64,000 bases of DNA from Callipepla californica brunnescens (taxonomy: Eukaryota; Chordata; Aves; Galliformes; Odontophoridae). A program made the translations under genes and the position numbers. Below the pieces are notes generated by a model. It had not been told where the DNA came from. It worked only from the letters and a program-made list of their open reading frames with translations, and did no database searches. Where the stretch lies: contig JALIRH010000110.1 in NCBI GenBank assembly GCA_023055505.1, positions 310,001-374,000 on the forward strand. The letters are read 5' to 3'. Shown here in pieces: positions 9,478 to 21,892 of the stretch (the stretch's first letter is position 1; the number at the start of each line of letters is the position of its first letter).

Positions 9478-10215
9478 TCAAACACACTGGACGTCCTTAT
9501 TTTCTTCCATCATCCACCAGGTGCACCCAGGTCCCTGTGCCAAAATGGTTCCACGGAGGGGTTTGCCCTTTCCAGAGGCTGGAAGGACCCACACCGCTTT
9601 TCCCAACATGCTCTTCACATGTACTACAGGGACCTTATCTCCCTCTATGGTCTGTAGGGAGCTGGATTGTGTAGGACTATCTCGGTTGACTGATCCCCTA
9701 GTGTTGACCAACCAGGTAGCTTCTGACAGATTCTTCTCCCAGTGCTTAAATGTCCTGCCACCCATTGCTTTCAGTGTGGTTTTTAACAACCCGTTGTAGC
9801 GCTCGATCTTACCAGCAGCTGGTGCGTGGTAGGGGATATGATAGACCCATTCAATGCCACGTTCTTTGGCCCAAATATCCACAAGTGAATTTTTGAAATG
9901 AGTCCCATTATCAGACTCGGTTCTTTCTGGGGTTCCATGTTGCCATAGGATTTGCTTCTCTAAGCCTAAGATGGTGTTTTGGGCGGTAGCATGGGGTACT
10001 GCATATGTTTCAAGCCACCTGGTGGTCGCCTCCACCATGGTGACTACATAATGCTTAGCATCGCGAGTTCGTGGCAAGGTGATATAATCAACCTGCCACG
10101 CCTCCCCATATTTATACTTCTGCCATCGCCCTTCCCCCCAAAGAGGTTTCATCCTCTTGGCTTGTTTAATTGTGGCACACATATGCCTAACATTGCTGGG
10201 TTCCCACTGAAACAA
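9478..10215 (-). pseudogene. pol: ERV integrase fragment, catalytic core and C-terminal domain
   Basis: This open frame of 245 codons is the larger part of a retroviral integrase. The catalytic D,D-35-E triad is intact: Asp at about residue 43 (QVDYITLP), Asp at about 102 (SDNGTH) and Glu at about 138 (GKIERYN). A C-terminal part with a KGKPLRGTI-like basic strand follows. The N-terminal zinc-binding domain and the rest of pol are missing, so the ATG at 10215 is not a real start. It differs clearly from the integrase of ERV A and comes from another, possibly ERVL-like, family. No matching LTR in minus orientation was found next to it. Confidence 0.88.
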
Positions 10216-10629
10216 ATCAACAAATTAAATGCTAATCTTTGCAATTATATGCTATTGACAAAGTTCATGAAAAAAACGAGGTGAGGGAGTCACTATCTGA
10301 GCCTCTGAGCTGTGGTCTCATTATGGAACAACCAAGCTTTGACATTTCTGCTGCTTCTCCAACAAGTGCCAAGAGTACATTCTTCTTTGTTCCAGATTTC
10401 CTCTCCTACAGTCTACTTCAATTCAATACATGTTTTTTCCCCAAGTAAAAGAGAAGCTGGGATTCAAAGCAATCTGAATTTTTCCCTTTTGTTTTCTGTT
10501 AAAAGAAACTAGCTTGGGAGTCAGAGACCTCCAGAACAAGATTTTTGACCAGAGATCAGCTCGATTCAGAGTGCTGACAGCGCTGCCTTTAATACATCAG
10601 CGCTAGATGACACATTGCAGGAAAATAGG

Positions 10630-10966
10630 TGTATGGGAACTGTTGAATCACGGCCTGAACCACTGATTGATCACCTGAGGCGAGCACTGTGTCAGCCGCA
10701 GGAGCACAAGTGAGTGTGACTGGAAGGGGTGGAGTTTGACTCCACCTCTCCCAAGACCCCATTTAAGGGCTGACCACCACCAGGCAAGGATCTCTGGTTG
10801 GAGATCCCTCCCTAGTGGAGTTATCGGCAAGCCTCAACCATCTTCAAAGGTGAGCCACTCTTTCCTTATTAACAATCTGTATACCATCTACTTAAGCCCA
10901 TCTAAAATATACCATCTTTGGCACCATTTCTTTTGGGTGATATTCTTGGGGGTTATTTGCCTTACA
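10630..10966 (+). repeat. Solo LTR of the TGTATGGG family, copy 1
   Basis: Starts TGTATGGGAACTG and ends TTTGCCTTACA. It is homologous to two minus-strand copies at 61778-62124 and 63235-63578. A TTTAAGGGC box near the middle could serve as a TATA-like element. No internal region or clear target-site duplication is seen here. Confidence 0.8.
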
Positions 10967-13900
10967 ACAGGAAATACATTTTCATTGCATTTTTCCTTAT
11001 TATGCAGTACGTATACTGTTGATTTATTTTAAAGCACCATTTTTCTGTATAATTCTAGTTTCTATTTCAAAGCCAGACAAACCTTGGGCAAAATGAATGC
11101 AGCAAGCAAAGAAGAGTTATTGCAGTATAGATAGCAAAGCCTATGGTGCATGCACAAGGCAGGGCTGGTGGAGGGAGGCAGAGCCCCCACATACACAGCC
11201 ACCATCTCTCCCAGCAATGCCAGCACTTCTGGCCATGGGCTGTGCAAAGCCGGAGATTTTAATGCCATAGTGCAGAACTGCAGCGAGACATTCTGCCTCC
11301 CAACTCCCCGGGCACAGCAGCAGAAGCAGGCAACCCTGTGCCACACATCACCTGCATTAAATGCCTCTGCACTGAACGGCAGCCAGCAGTAATTCCTCCA
11401 GTCTATCCATCAGTCTTCAGGGACTGGAGGATGAGGTGCTGACTGCATACCACACTGCACAGAACTTCTTTTATTGCTAAGAAGTTTGGCACTTCCTTAT
11501 CGCATCATAAATTAGCACCGAGAGAATAAGCACATAGGTTTTCCAAACAGCACATTAAATCAAGTGTCACCAGGAAAGTAACAAGCGTGGTAATGACATG
11601 AACAATTGTATCCTGCCTGGAAGACAGAGAATATAAGCTGTTTCTTCTATTGTATTTTGGCAGACCCATTCACACTGATATAATCAGATTGCATCAGCAA
11701 TTCTACTGTTATCTCCTTTGTAAGATTTACACTCCCCCTCCAGAAAGGCTTTGTTGGTACGTGAGGCCCACGTTAGCATCTCAGAACATCAAGAAGAAAC
11801 ATGGAGTGTCCAAACTCAGGCTCTCTTCTTGCTTAAAGCATGGCGGCACATTTTGTTTTGTTTGTTTGTTTTCCAGTGCCGTTCTTTTACAGCATTACAA
11901 ACTCAGGGAAATAGCTGGAAAGAGAAAATAATCAACTGGACCAGCAACAGCTAATCAGCCTGAGACTGCCTGCTCCTTCCTGCTGCTGCAGCCAGACAGA
12001 AGTGGCTGTGCTGCGCAGCTGAGGCCCAACTAAGTGCTGCTGGTCCCAGGTGCTGGGAGGTGAGCACTTCACCAACTGCAGCCCAGACAAATCCAATTAC
12101 TCCCAAACTGTTAGCATGGGAACGATCGCACTTTATAATGGCTGTTATGGTTTTAGGGTAACTGTTAATCTAAATAAAGTCTCGCAGATCAAAACAAATG
12201 GTTTTCCAGGCACTGGTGTTATAAAGAACATTTCATTAAACCATTTATTTTTCTTCTTGAAAGCAGTTTAAAAAGCAGTTTAAAGGCCTTTTCTTACTGA
12301 AGTTCTCCCTTGCTCCTTCCACTTGCCTGCTTACCAATGTCCAGACCCTGCAAAGGTTCACCGTCCCTGCAGGGATGTATCCAAGACACAACAGTGGCAA
12401 GGTGCTCAACCAAGTCATTGAGGACAAACACCAGCTACATTCCCATTACATATGGGCATGCCAGGCGAGCTGTTCCTGTCTTATGTTCTTTGTCATTATG
12501 CTAATGACAAAATGCTCGTTTAACTCTGCAACAGGTGATGCAGCTTGAGATTAGGCAACAAAAGGAAAAAAAAAACCCACAACCTCATGCACTACTCTAA
12601 AGGTAATTAAAGCTGGAGTTCTATCTCTGCACTGGGGAAACTTGCAATTAAGGAAACCACCTGGAAGCAGGGAACCAACTAGCAGTGTTTCAGGTACACC
12701 GACTTGGGAGGAGAGCTCCATAAACAAAGTAACTTCTGAAGAAATTACATGTTCTTGCTTCCTGCTTCGAGATACAAATGTTCCAAATCTATGCTTTCAA
12801 AACACACCCTTGGGGAGCAAAAATGTAGTGGAAAGCAAATCTGTTTCAGAGCAGGAACTTTCCAGTTTTAGAAAGACGTGAATTTCAGAAGCGCTAAAAG
12901 AATACCAGTGGCATGATCTTTATTTCCCCCACAAATTCCAAGAAAACTTCTGAGCCATCTACACTACTGTTGTGAGAGTATGTAATTGTTTCCATGGTTA
13001 TATTAACCCAGATCTGCACAGGAGATGACCTGGTTAGTAGAGCAAGCTTAACACTGTGACTTTGCAGCATTCACAATTCTGTCAGGGGTCTACAGCTTTC
13101 AGTAGGTTCTTCTGATATATAAAGAGAAAAAAAGAGGAGAAGAGATGTGCTTTGAGAGTCACAGTAATCTCCTGTAACAACAGGGCCAGTGAGTGTGACA
13201 GGGGATGCCAGCTCTTAGGAACCAGGGAGAGTGGTTGGCCACTCTCAGCAGCTGAGGCGCAATGAGGGCAAAGGAGGACTCTTCCTGTTTAGCACAGACC
13301 TAATGCACTTCACTCCACTCCTCATTCCATCATAAAAATTTTGGTTTTGTAAGTAACGTTAACTCGGTACAACCCCTGGCACAGGTTTGGGTATCCCAGG
13401 CCATTTAGTGACCACCAAACTACAGTACAAGAACCAATTCTCAATAACCAGCCCTCAAATCATCTGCAGCACCTGAAGATAAGAGGATTCAGTTCTTCAA
13501 CCACCTGCATTCATAAGGCAGAGATCTGAGAGGCTCAAGGGGCAGTGCCATATCATATCTCATGCCCACAGAGAGGTGGAAAGAGCCAAGGCTTCATGAA
13601 AGCTGCTCTGCTTCAGTAAATTCAGAGGAGAGATTCAGCAGAAACCACATACCCCTTCCTAGTGTCCAAGTATTCGAGTGCAGTGAGCTGTGAATGCAAC
13701 AAGTGCCCGGATACATCACCACCCCTCTCATCTGCTGAGCACGGGTTCTGCTATGGCACTGACCTGGTCCAATGCTTCTCAACTCCCATCTGAAGCAATA
13801 AGCATTTCCAAGCAGTGAGGATGCCCATTACACTGTCTAGGCTAACAGAAAAAACATTAAAGAGATGCTCTGGTGAAAGGTGTTTGGATATAAGCACTTC

Positions 13901-14212
13901 CTTCAAGTGCCCCACGGTCCCTATAGCTGTAATGTAAGCCTGAATAAGTTAGCAGGTTCCCACAAACTTTGATGGGATTTGGGTTTGCTCTTGGATGGAA
14001 AAACTTACCAGAGTATTTAAAAGAACTCCGGTAAATATAGCTATCGCTGCATTACAGGGCTGGCAAACAAAATTATTACCTGTAATACGTTCTTTCCCAA
14101 AAGAACTTCTCTTTCAGAATGCACAGATCTCTGACAAAGAACATTATCACCCTTCTCATCCCAGATCCTGGCAGGAGGAAATACGCCAGGAACTTCATAC
14201 AGATATTTCGTG
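10967..14212. other. No gene recognised
   Basis: Only short, unlinked ORFs occur. The stretch has ordinary composition and no domain, RNA gene or repeat that I can name. Confidence 0.5.
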
Positions 14213-14576
14213 CTAATTCCCACTGCAAGAAATAAGTATACTCAGCACTACTTGAATTTTGCTACATTCCATTCAGAGTAACGCATTGACTTTTATGTCA
14301 GCTTTTGCATTTTATGTACTTTTTGTGTCTTATTCTGCTGGGCCATATTAAACAGTGTTCCGTTAAATAAATTGACACAGTTCTTTTTATTTCTTATTTT
14401 TGAGCAGAAACTCAGGTACAAGGTATTTCCAAAGGATAACAAAATTTGCCTTAATTATGCAGGATGCAGGAAGAATTTGGTTTCAAGTGTGAATGCCTGG
14501 GGTTAAAATTTAGCTTCTAGGAGCAGTAATGAAAATATGTATTTCAATTACCTGACAGTACTACTGTTGCACTGTG
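14213..14576 (+). repeat. Direct repeat copy 2 (364 bp)
   Basis: Second copy of 8023-8388, same strand, about 6.2 kb further on. It shows no flanking target-site duplication or poly(A) tail that I can see, so it looks like a segmental copy and not a retrotransposed one. The sequence on both sides is unrelated to the first copy. Confidence 0.9.
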
Positions 14577-15337
14577 TCCTTTCCTGCAAAATGAATGTCT
14601 GCAGCAGCTGGCCGCTGTCTCCAAGCTGTGGGTACATCCCGTCACCCTAAGTGTCCCCTGGTTATGTCCCCAGCTAGCAACCTCCGTGTGCCCCTCTACA
14701 CACATCAGCAGGGGACAGGGAGAAGTACATGTGATAGTCACACCACAGAGCCACGTGTGTCTGTCACACTGCATCCTGCCAGGGCTGTCACCCCTCATGC
14801 AGACACGTCCTGGGTGCTGGTGGGCTTGCAGCACCAAAATGCCTGGGGCCTGGTGAGGGTCCTGGAGGCTCCCGGTATCTCCAGGAGGGTCCTAGATGTC
14901 CCTAGGAACTTGCCCGGGAGGGTAATGGAAAACCAGGATGAAGGTTCAATTTTCCTATGTTCACAGTTCCCTCTGTGTGGCAAAGGGAGGAGGTTTTTTG
15001 TAGGGCACAGTGGTGTTGGATTCCTTTCATATACGTTTGAGATCTCAGATCCCTTCCCATATCGAAATTAGAATGAAAAGCAGTCTTAAAAATCCGTCGT
15101 TTGAGAAAGAACCTCTGAGCACTTGTAATTGGCAGTGCTTTGTTATTCTAGATAATCCATTCCATAAGGAGCACTGACGGATACCATGGATTGTGAGCAT
15201 GCTCCATACAGAGTTTCCCTCTGTGGGGGTGAGGAAACAATGTGATTTGATACTATGGGGTTATTATAAGGTTGCTAATGTCTAGGATTCTAGAGTCTGA
15301 GGATTCTGTGAGGATGCTATGAGGATACCAGCTCCTG

Positions 15338-16577
15338 TGATTGTAGTTTCTATTGCTGATTTTAAGAAGGGGAGAAAGGAAGATCTGGGGAGCTACAGGC
15401 TGGTGAGACTCACATCGGTGCCTGGGAAGATCATGAAGCAGATCCTCCTAGAAACTGTGCTAAGGCACATACGAGACAAAGAGGTGATTCAGGACAGCCA
15501 GCATGGCTTCACCAAGGGCAGATCTTGCCTGACCAATCTGGTGGCCTTCTGTGATGGAGTGACGGCTTTGGAGGATGGGGGAAGGGCAATGGATGTCATC
15601 TACCTGGACTTCTGCAATGCCTTTGACATGGTCCCTCACCACATCCTTCTCTCTAAATTGGAGAGGTGTGGATTTGAAGGATGGACTGTTGGATGGATTG
15701 GGAATTGGCTGGCTGGACGCAGCCAAGGGTTGTGATTAATGGTTCTGAGTCAGGGTGGAGGCCAGTCACGAGCAGTGTCCCTCAGGGGTCGGTGTCTTGG
15801 GGCTGGTGCAGGGTGGTGCACTTGGGTCAGGGCAACCCCAGGTATTTATCCAAACTGGGGGAAGACCTACTTGAGAGCAGCCAGGAGGAGAAGGACTTGG
15901 GGGTCCTGGTGGACAAGAAGCTGGACATGAGTTGGCAGTGCGTGCTTGCAGCCTGGAAGGCCAACTGTGTTCTGGGCTGCATTAAAAAAGGAGTTGCCAG
16001 CAGGGACAGGGAGGGGATTGTCCTCCTCTACTCAGCTCTTGTGAGGCCCCATCTGCAGTACTGCGTCCAGGCCTGGGGACCCCAGTACAGGAAGGACGTG
16101 GAGCTCCTGGAGCGGGTCCAGAGGAGGGCCACGAAGATGATCAGAGCACTGGAGCACCTCTCCTGTGAGGAAAGGTTGAGGGAACTGGGCTTGTTCAGCT
16201 TAGAGAAGAGAAGGCTCCGGGGAGACCTCATTGTGGTCTTCCAGTACTTGCAGGGAGAGTATAAACAGGAGGGGGAACACCTGTTTACAAGGGTGTATAG
16301 TGATAGGACAAAGGGGAATGGTCTTAAACTGAGACAGGGGAGGTTTAGGTTAGATATTAGGAGGACGTTTTTCCACACAGAGGGTGGTGGCACACTGGAA
16401 CAGGTTGCCCAGGGAGGTTGTGGATGCCCCATCCCTGGAGGCATTCAAGGCCAGGCTGGATGTGGCACTGGGCAGCCTGCTCTAATGGCTGGTTGCCCTG
16501 CACATGGCGGGGGGGGTTGAAACTAGATGGTCATTGTGGTCCTTTTCAACCCAGGCCGTTCTATGATTCTATGATTG
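15338..16577 (+). mobile_element. CR1 LINE, internally deleted
   Basis: The first part (to about 15735) encodes CR1 reverse transcriptase: [14 protein letters not shown] and motif [14 protein letters not shown] are visible. After a frameshift near 15730 it reads TSSVPQGSV, then jumps directly into the C-terminal part ([17 protein letters not shown], then [16 protein letters not shown] and [11 protein letters not shown]). The piece with the catalytic FADD motif has been deleted, so the copy is inactive. It ends in the CR1 hallmark of short ATTCTATGA-type repeats at about 16558-16577. CR1 is the main LINE of birds. Confidence 0.93.
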
Positions 16578-18168
16578 TGGTTGTTTCCCAATTTGAGATT
16601 CTCTGACTCTGTGATGATTCCGATTCCTTGCTAAGAGGATAGATCCCAGATTTGTAGCTATGCGATATGATACATTTCCATATCCACCCTCATGCATAGT
16701 GTGTGGAATAGTTCTGAGTGGCTGACACAACCCAAGCAAAATCAATTTCTGTAGGTTATGAAAAAAATAAAAGTCCTTTGCTATAGTTTCTGCTCCTTGT
16801 TCCTGTTTATTCCTGTTCTCCCTTGTTTCATATGTAACTTCCAAACTTGGCATTTTGCAGATAATACCTTTCCCCCGTCACTGTTTTGCAGCCCCTAATG
16901 ATATTGTTTCTCAGTTATGACAGTTGTATGAGCCCAGTCATATAAGAATTTGGGACTGGAGTTCACTCTATGAGTTCTGTCATCAGTTGGTGTCCCTAGT
17001 TGCCATCGTGCAGACTCTGCCAATTTATAACAGATGGATACAACTGCAGTATACACTCCTAAGAGAGAAGCACTGATGTATTTCTTGATGTAGATATGCT
17101 GTAGTGATTTAACAGGGACTTAACAAGATTTGAGATGGCTGGATACAGTTGGTTACTTTCCACATAGAGTGCAGGTTTTAAACACACACACGCAGGAGGC
17201 CCTTCCGCTGAGTCAGAAGGATCAGAGCGGACCTCCTTGCTTTCTTAAAATTCCTCAAAGCACAGAGATAAAGATCCTCAGTGCAGCTGCATCCACTCCT
17301 AGTCTGACTTGTTCAGGAGCTTGTGCCTGAGGGATCCTATGTGCAAAGATAGAACCTTAGTGAAGCTAATAAAGCTCAAACCAAACTTACTGACCTATCA
17401 GCAAGGTGTCTTGACATGAATGTGTAAGGGATATCTGTGCAAGTGTGTCCTCAAGAGGCATCCCTGCTCAAAGGGAGAGCTTGTCCTGTAGTCTGCTGCT
17501 GTGTAGGAGAGCTTAAGAGGCACTGGTGCTGCTCACTGTTTTTGGGGTGAGATGACTGACTCCTTGCCGTACTTTGTTTTTAGGCACATGCTCAATTGGC
17601 CCTCAGCTGCTGAACCAGGTGTCTACTATCAGTTCTTTCAGCCTTCTAGTCTGAGACAGATTTACGATCGTTGATCTGTTCTAGCCAGGGTGTTACCAGG
17701 AGTGTTGCTCTCTGTCTTCCTGTGCCAGGTCAAAGGAGTGAAGTGGGAGGGAGAGAGAGAAAGAGGGAAAGGCAAGGCAGAGGGCAGTGTGCTGTCACAT
17801 CAGCTTTGCTGTGGAGGAAGCCTGGTAAAGGCAGTGCTGCTGCAGATGGGCTGCGGTGGGATAGGGGCTGCTGCATTCTCTGACAATGCCAGTTATATAG
17901 TCCCAGCAGGCTCCAATTTAACATCTACTTTTCACCTGCAATAGATGCAGCCTGCAGGAGAGCAGCAAATGGCCACAGCACGTCCACCTCAGGTGGGAGC
18001 TTGGGGAAGCAGCCAGCAGAGGGCAAGGGACAAGAGTGCAGGGGGACAGTGAGGTGCCCTCTCCCAGCATTTGTGTTCTGGGGACAGAGAAACCGCTGTG
18101 ACTGGAGTTTCTCTCCAGCTGCTTCCCTGGATCTTGGCTGTTCCTGCTGAGGAACACTTTGCTTACAG
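16578..18168. other. No gene recognised
   Basis: Non-repetitive sequence with only short ORFs. A purine-rich stretch lies near 17740-17790. No domain or RNA gene seen. Confidence 0.45.
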
Positions 18169-18279
18169 GGACCTGTGACCTTTGTGGAAGAGGCTGTGTC
18201 TTTCAGCAGGAGGAGTGGGCTCAGCGAGTGCTCTACCAGGACACGATTCAGGAGATGTACAAGTCCATGGCCTTGCTGG
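18169..18279 (+). pseudogene. KRAB A-box-like exon with frameshift
   Basis: A splice acceptor (TTGCTTACAG) precedes 18169 and a donor (CTGG|GTGAGG) follows 18279. In the first frame it reads GPVTFVEEAVSF; one frame later it reads QQEEWAQRVLYQDTIQEMYK then SMALLG. Together these match the order of a KRAB A box (VTF, AV.F, EEW, LY.D...E.Y, LG before the splice). A KRAB box recruits the TRIM28 corepressor in zinc-finger repressors. The frame changes by one base near 18204, consistent with a single-base deletion. No KRAB B box or zinc-finger array was found nearby. KRAB proteins are few in birds, which makes this relic notable. Confidence 0.65.
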
Positions 18280-18769
18280 GTGAGGGCTCTGCTGCCTTTC
18301 ATCCTCTTTTTAAAGCACTTTTGGTAATGCAGAACTAGCCTCTGCAAGCAGAATAAATATAGTGCAGTTATTTATTTACAAACACAACAGCAACAAAAGA
18401 GACACAGAGAAGCAGGAGTTTCAGAAAGGATGGAGCATGCTTAGCACTCTGATGGAAAGCCCCAGAGTCACTGCTGACAAGCCAGTGTCAGCCAGGAGGA
18501 GGAGGATCAGCTTTCTGCCAACAGCCCTTGTGTTACTGCGTCGCATGGTGCCACCAGCTCCAGCACCCAGATGATTCTCGGGTTACTCCTTCATGATTTT
18601 ATACTTTTCTGTTCATTACCCATAATGAAGCCTTTTTGAAGCCTTGATAAAAGGGAACGTTAAAGAAAACGTCCCTGCATCGTTTTCCTCTGTTCTAGCT
18701 GCTCTGATACTCTGACCTTCCTTCCTCATTCAAATTCTCCAACCTCTCGACTCGGTTGCACGCAGTGCC

Positions 18770-19215
18770 CGTCTTCCAATCCCCCATTTGCAGCCAGAGC
18801 TTTCCCCCGCAGCGCTTGAGGGGATTCTAGGTCACCATACCGCGGCCCCGGCCCGCCTCAGGCCGTGTCCCGCCGCTCCGTTCCCGTGAGGAGAAACGGA
18901 GCGAACGGCCGCACTGCAGCTCCCGGAGCAGTGTCCGTCCGCTCCCGCGAGGGCTGAGGGCGTTGTGAGTGCAGAACGTCTCCCGAGTCTCGTGAGAGCG
19001 GTGCCAGGAGGTGCCCCGATCTCTGCTCTGTGCTCCCGAGCTCAGGCTGGGAGAGGCTTCCCATCGGAGCCCTGTCCGGAGGTGCCCGGAGGGGCGAAGT
19101 GTGTCCGCTGGGCTGCTCCGCGTGTGCCCATCGCCTGCTCCGGCGCGGTCGCGTTCTTTGGCGCCGTTCCCGTAGTGCGCCGAGGTGAACTCGTACCTGA
19201 GTGCCGAGCCCTGTG
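18770..19215. promoter_or_regulatory. CpG-rich block, possible old promoter
   Basis: CpG dinucleotides are frequent through this block, unlike its flanks. It lies between the KRAB-like exon and the coiled-coil gene. No transcript start can be assigned, and the long ORFs inside it are composition effects. Confidence 0.4.
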
Positions 19216-20260
19216 TAGGAGCACGAAAAAGGACAGAAATGCGTCTTTACTGAAGACTTGCCATTATTTTCAGCTGGTAGACGTTTAACTAATTTCTGCC
19301 TTTTCTGGCTGTGCGGGTGCTGTTTGAATCCCGTGAGTCCTGCCTTTTTTTTTTTTTTTTTTTGGTGAGGATTTGGGAGGGCATAGGGAGTCCCATTGGC
19401 ATTGGGGAATTTTGGAGGGGTCACAGGGGTCCCATGGAGGTTAAGGGATTCTGAGGGAACACGAGGGATCCCGTTGGAGCTGGGGATTCCTAGGGGTGCT
19501 ATTTTTTAGGGGTGTGGGGGGGAATCCCGTAGGAGCTGGGTGGTTCCAGGGTTTGCAGACCTGCAGACTGAAGCTCCTGATCCAACCCTCCCCTCTTGTC
19601 CCCCTGGTAGCCCCTCAAGAGCCCTCAGTGGCCCTCAGTGACTCCAGGAGCCCGTGGCCTGTGGCAGGATGCAACAGCACCACTCCTGGACCACACTTGG
19701 TGGTTTTGGTGGTCGGGGGCTGTCACCTTCCTGCAGGTTCTGGGGATCTTCAATCTCCCCCCATTTCAAGAGGGGAGTGACGACATAGAAAGGGACATGA
19801 TGATGCTCAGAGGAGGTGACGGGGACGTGGCTATGGTGGCCTTGGAGATACCAGGACACGTGTGGGGAGCCCAGAATCACCATGTGTGGTCATGGTGGCT
19901 TTGGGGATCCCAGAATCAACAGTGGGGAGCTCCCCATGGGAACACCATGGTCCCTTTCTGTGGTTGAGATGGCTTTGGGGACACCAGGAACTGTCACAGG
20001 CCCACTGGGAAGTGACATGTAAGGGACAGAGCCTAAGTGACATATAGGGACACAGAAGGGATGTGAAAGGGACACATGAGAAGGAGATATACAGGGACGT
20101 GGAGTGGAAGGGGAACAGATGTGAGAAAGGGACACAGGAGGGGACGTGTGAGGATTCTGTTGACACATTAGGGATAAAGTCACGTGGAGCCAGAACCTTG
20201 TCACATGATAACACTTTTATAAAATAAAACCATTTTTATAAAACAAAACGGTTTTCCCAT

Positions 20261-20266
20261 TTTTAT
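20261..20266 (-). terminator. Poly(A) signal AATAAA of the coiled-coil gene
   Basis: AATAAA on the minus strand, about 275 bases after the stop codon at 20542, followed by a T-rich stretch. It fits a 3' untranslated region of normal length. Confidence 0.5.
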
Positions 20267-20541
20267 TGGGAAGTATTTATACAGGAAGGGCATCCCGGTC
20301 CCTTGAGGTGTTTAGGGGATGCACAGAGGTGACAGTGAGGTGATATTCAGTGACAGCCCTCACTCCATTGGTGGTTGGAATGGTGGTCCCGAAGTCCCTG
20401 TTTGCTGTCTCCATGATCCCATGATTGTGTTGGTGCCCCTGGTCCCTGATGAATGTGTCTGTCCCATAGCACAGCCCCGGTGGCAGCAGCCTGGGGAGGA
20501 CGTTGGTGGCCTCTTGGCAGCTCTGGGTGACCTTGGTGGCC

Positions 20542-21396
20542 TCAGTGACACTGGAAGTGGCTAACAGGCTCCGAACACCCCACAGTGTTGCCAGGAGGTG
20601 CTCCTGAGCCATCCCACAGCACCTCAGCCACCAGCACCAGCTCCTTGGGAACAGCCATGTCCCTGGTGGTGGCCTTGGGGACATCAGGGCCATGATCTCC
20701 AGTAGTGACATGCAACATGGCTTTGACGTCCCCGAGGCAGTGGTCCACATGACTGTAGTAGTTGCAGGCCCCCATACAGGCTGCTACCAACTGCTCTAGA
20801 AGCCCATGGGCCACTGCTGCATGCTGTCCCCTCTCCTTGGCTGCCACTGCTGCCACCTCCTCAGTGGCCTTGCTGTCTGCTTGCAGCTCTTCCCTGGCCT
20901 CTGCCACCTGCGCATCATGAGCTGCCACCACCTCTGTCACCTCGGTCACCTCTGAGGGCAACGCCACCACCCTGGTGTCAGCCATCAACCCCTTGAGTGC
21001 TTTGTCCTCCCGTGTCACTGCTTCCACCAGGTGGCCCTTTGAGGCGTCAGTGGTGGCCCCGGCAGCGGCCACAGTCCTATAGGCATCCCTCAGGTGTGCA
21101 GCATCCTCCTGCAGTTTGGCCCAGATGTCCTTCACTGCAGTCACTGCCTTCTGCCACGAGTCGGTGAAGGCTGTGGGGGCACCGGGCTGTTCCTTGGTGG
21201 CCCGCAGGGAACATCTTAGGAGGGTGGCATTGCCATCTGGGTGCATCATGGCTCTGTGCACGCCAGAGCTGAAGGTCAGCAGCCTGGCCCGCAGTGAGCC
21301 CACGTCCCCTCCTAGGGAAATGTCTCCAGGGATGGGCCCCAATTTGCCCAAGGTGGCCACCACAGTCACCAGGGGCTGCAGCAGCTCTGGGGACAC
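20542..21396 (-). CDS. Unrecognised coiled-coil protein, terminal exon (284 codons)
   Basis: The exon opens after a clear acceptor (CTCATCCGCAG, minus strand) at 21396 and runs in phase 0 to a stop at 20542-20544. The protein is rich in A, E, V, K and T with heptad-like spacing: first an LQPLVTVVATLGKL-type helix, then long helices (KDIWAKLQEDAAHLRDAYR; AREELQADSKATEEVAAVAA) and the repeat EVTEVTEVV. It has no zinc finger, signal peptide or clear membrane segment. A poly(A) signal lies about 280 bases downstream, as expected for a last exon. Introns on both sides are full of TGTCCC-type minisatellite sequence, as in bird microchromosome genes. The frame can be extended upstream to 21552, but the splice site argues against that. 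I do not recognise the family. Confidence 0.55.
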   Translation of the reverse strand: MSPELLQPLVTVVATLGKLGPIPGDISLGGDVGSLRARLLTFSSGVHRAMMHPDGNATLLRCSLRATKEQPGAPTAFTDSWQKAVTAVKDIWAKLQEDAAHLRDAYRTVAAAGATTDASKGHLVEAVTREDKALKGLMADTRVVALPSEVTEVTEVVAAHDAQVAEAREELQADSKATEEVAAVAAKERGQHAAVAHGLLEQLVAACMGACNYYSHVDHCLGDVKAMLHVTTGDHGPDVPKATTRDMAVPKELVLVAEVLWDGSGAPPGNTVGCSEPVSHFQCH

Positions 21397-21820
21397 CTGC
21401 GGATGAGAACATGAGAGGGGGTGGTCTTCCCACATCCTCCGTATCGTCCCTGCTGTCCCCACCAGGTCTCTATCAGGTCCCCTCTTCCTGATGATAGCTC
21501 CAAGCTCTGTCCCCTGGTCCCCATGTCTCCAGGTCAAGGCCAGACACCCCATCCTCTCTGACCCCTTCCCACTATGCTGCCACCATCAACTGCTGTCCCC
21601 TCAATCACCACTCCTGTCCCCCAGCCACCTCCTGTTCCCTTGTTTCCTTTGCCACTCCCTGTCCCCCGGTCCCCTTTTCCCTGATGTCACCTCCCAAACT
21701 GTCCCCTTGTCCCATCAGCCACCTCCTGTCCCCTGGTCCCTTTTGCCACCCCTTTCCCCTCCTCCCCCCTCCCCCCCCCCCCCATCCCTGTCCCTAAAAC
21801 AGCGCTGCACTTTGTCCTAC

Positions 21821-21892
21821 CTCAGAGGGTTCGATAGTCCTGGTGACATCCCTTGTCCACATGGGTGGTGGCAGCAAGGTGACAATACGCCC
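21821..21892 (-). pseudogene. Possible upstream exon of the coiled-coil gene
   Basis: On the minus strand a donor-like CTGAG|GTAGGA has its last exon base at 21821. The open frame before it ends TIEPSE and joins the 21396 exon in phase 0. An acceptor-like CCTTGAG lies near 21893. The exon is short and its left border is uncertain. Confidence 0.3.

Noticed and set aside
14595..15071. 158-codon plus-strand ORF
   Set aside because: No domain, no splice or poly(A) context and no biased codon pattern; likely chance.
18858..19424. 188-codon minus-strand ORF in the CpG-rich block
   Set aside because: Runs through a poly(T) tract and CpG-rich sequence; composition artefact.
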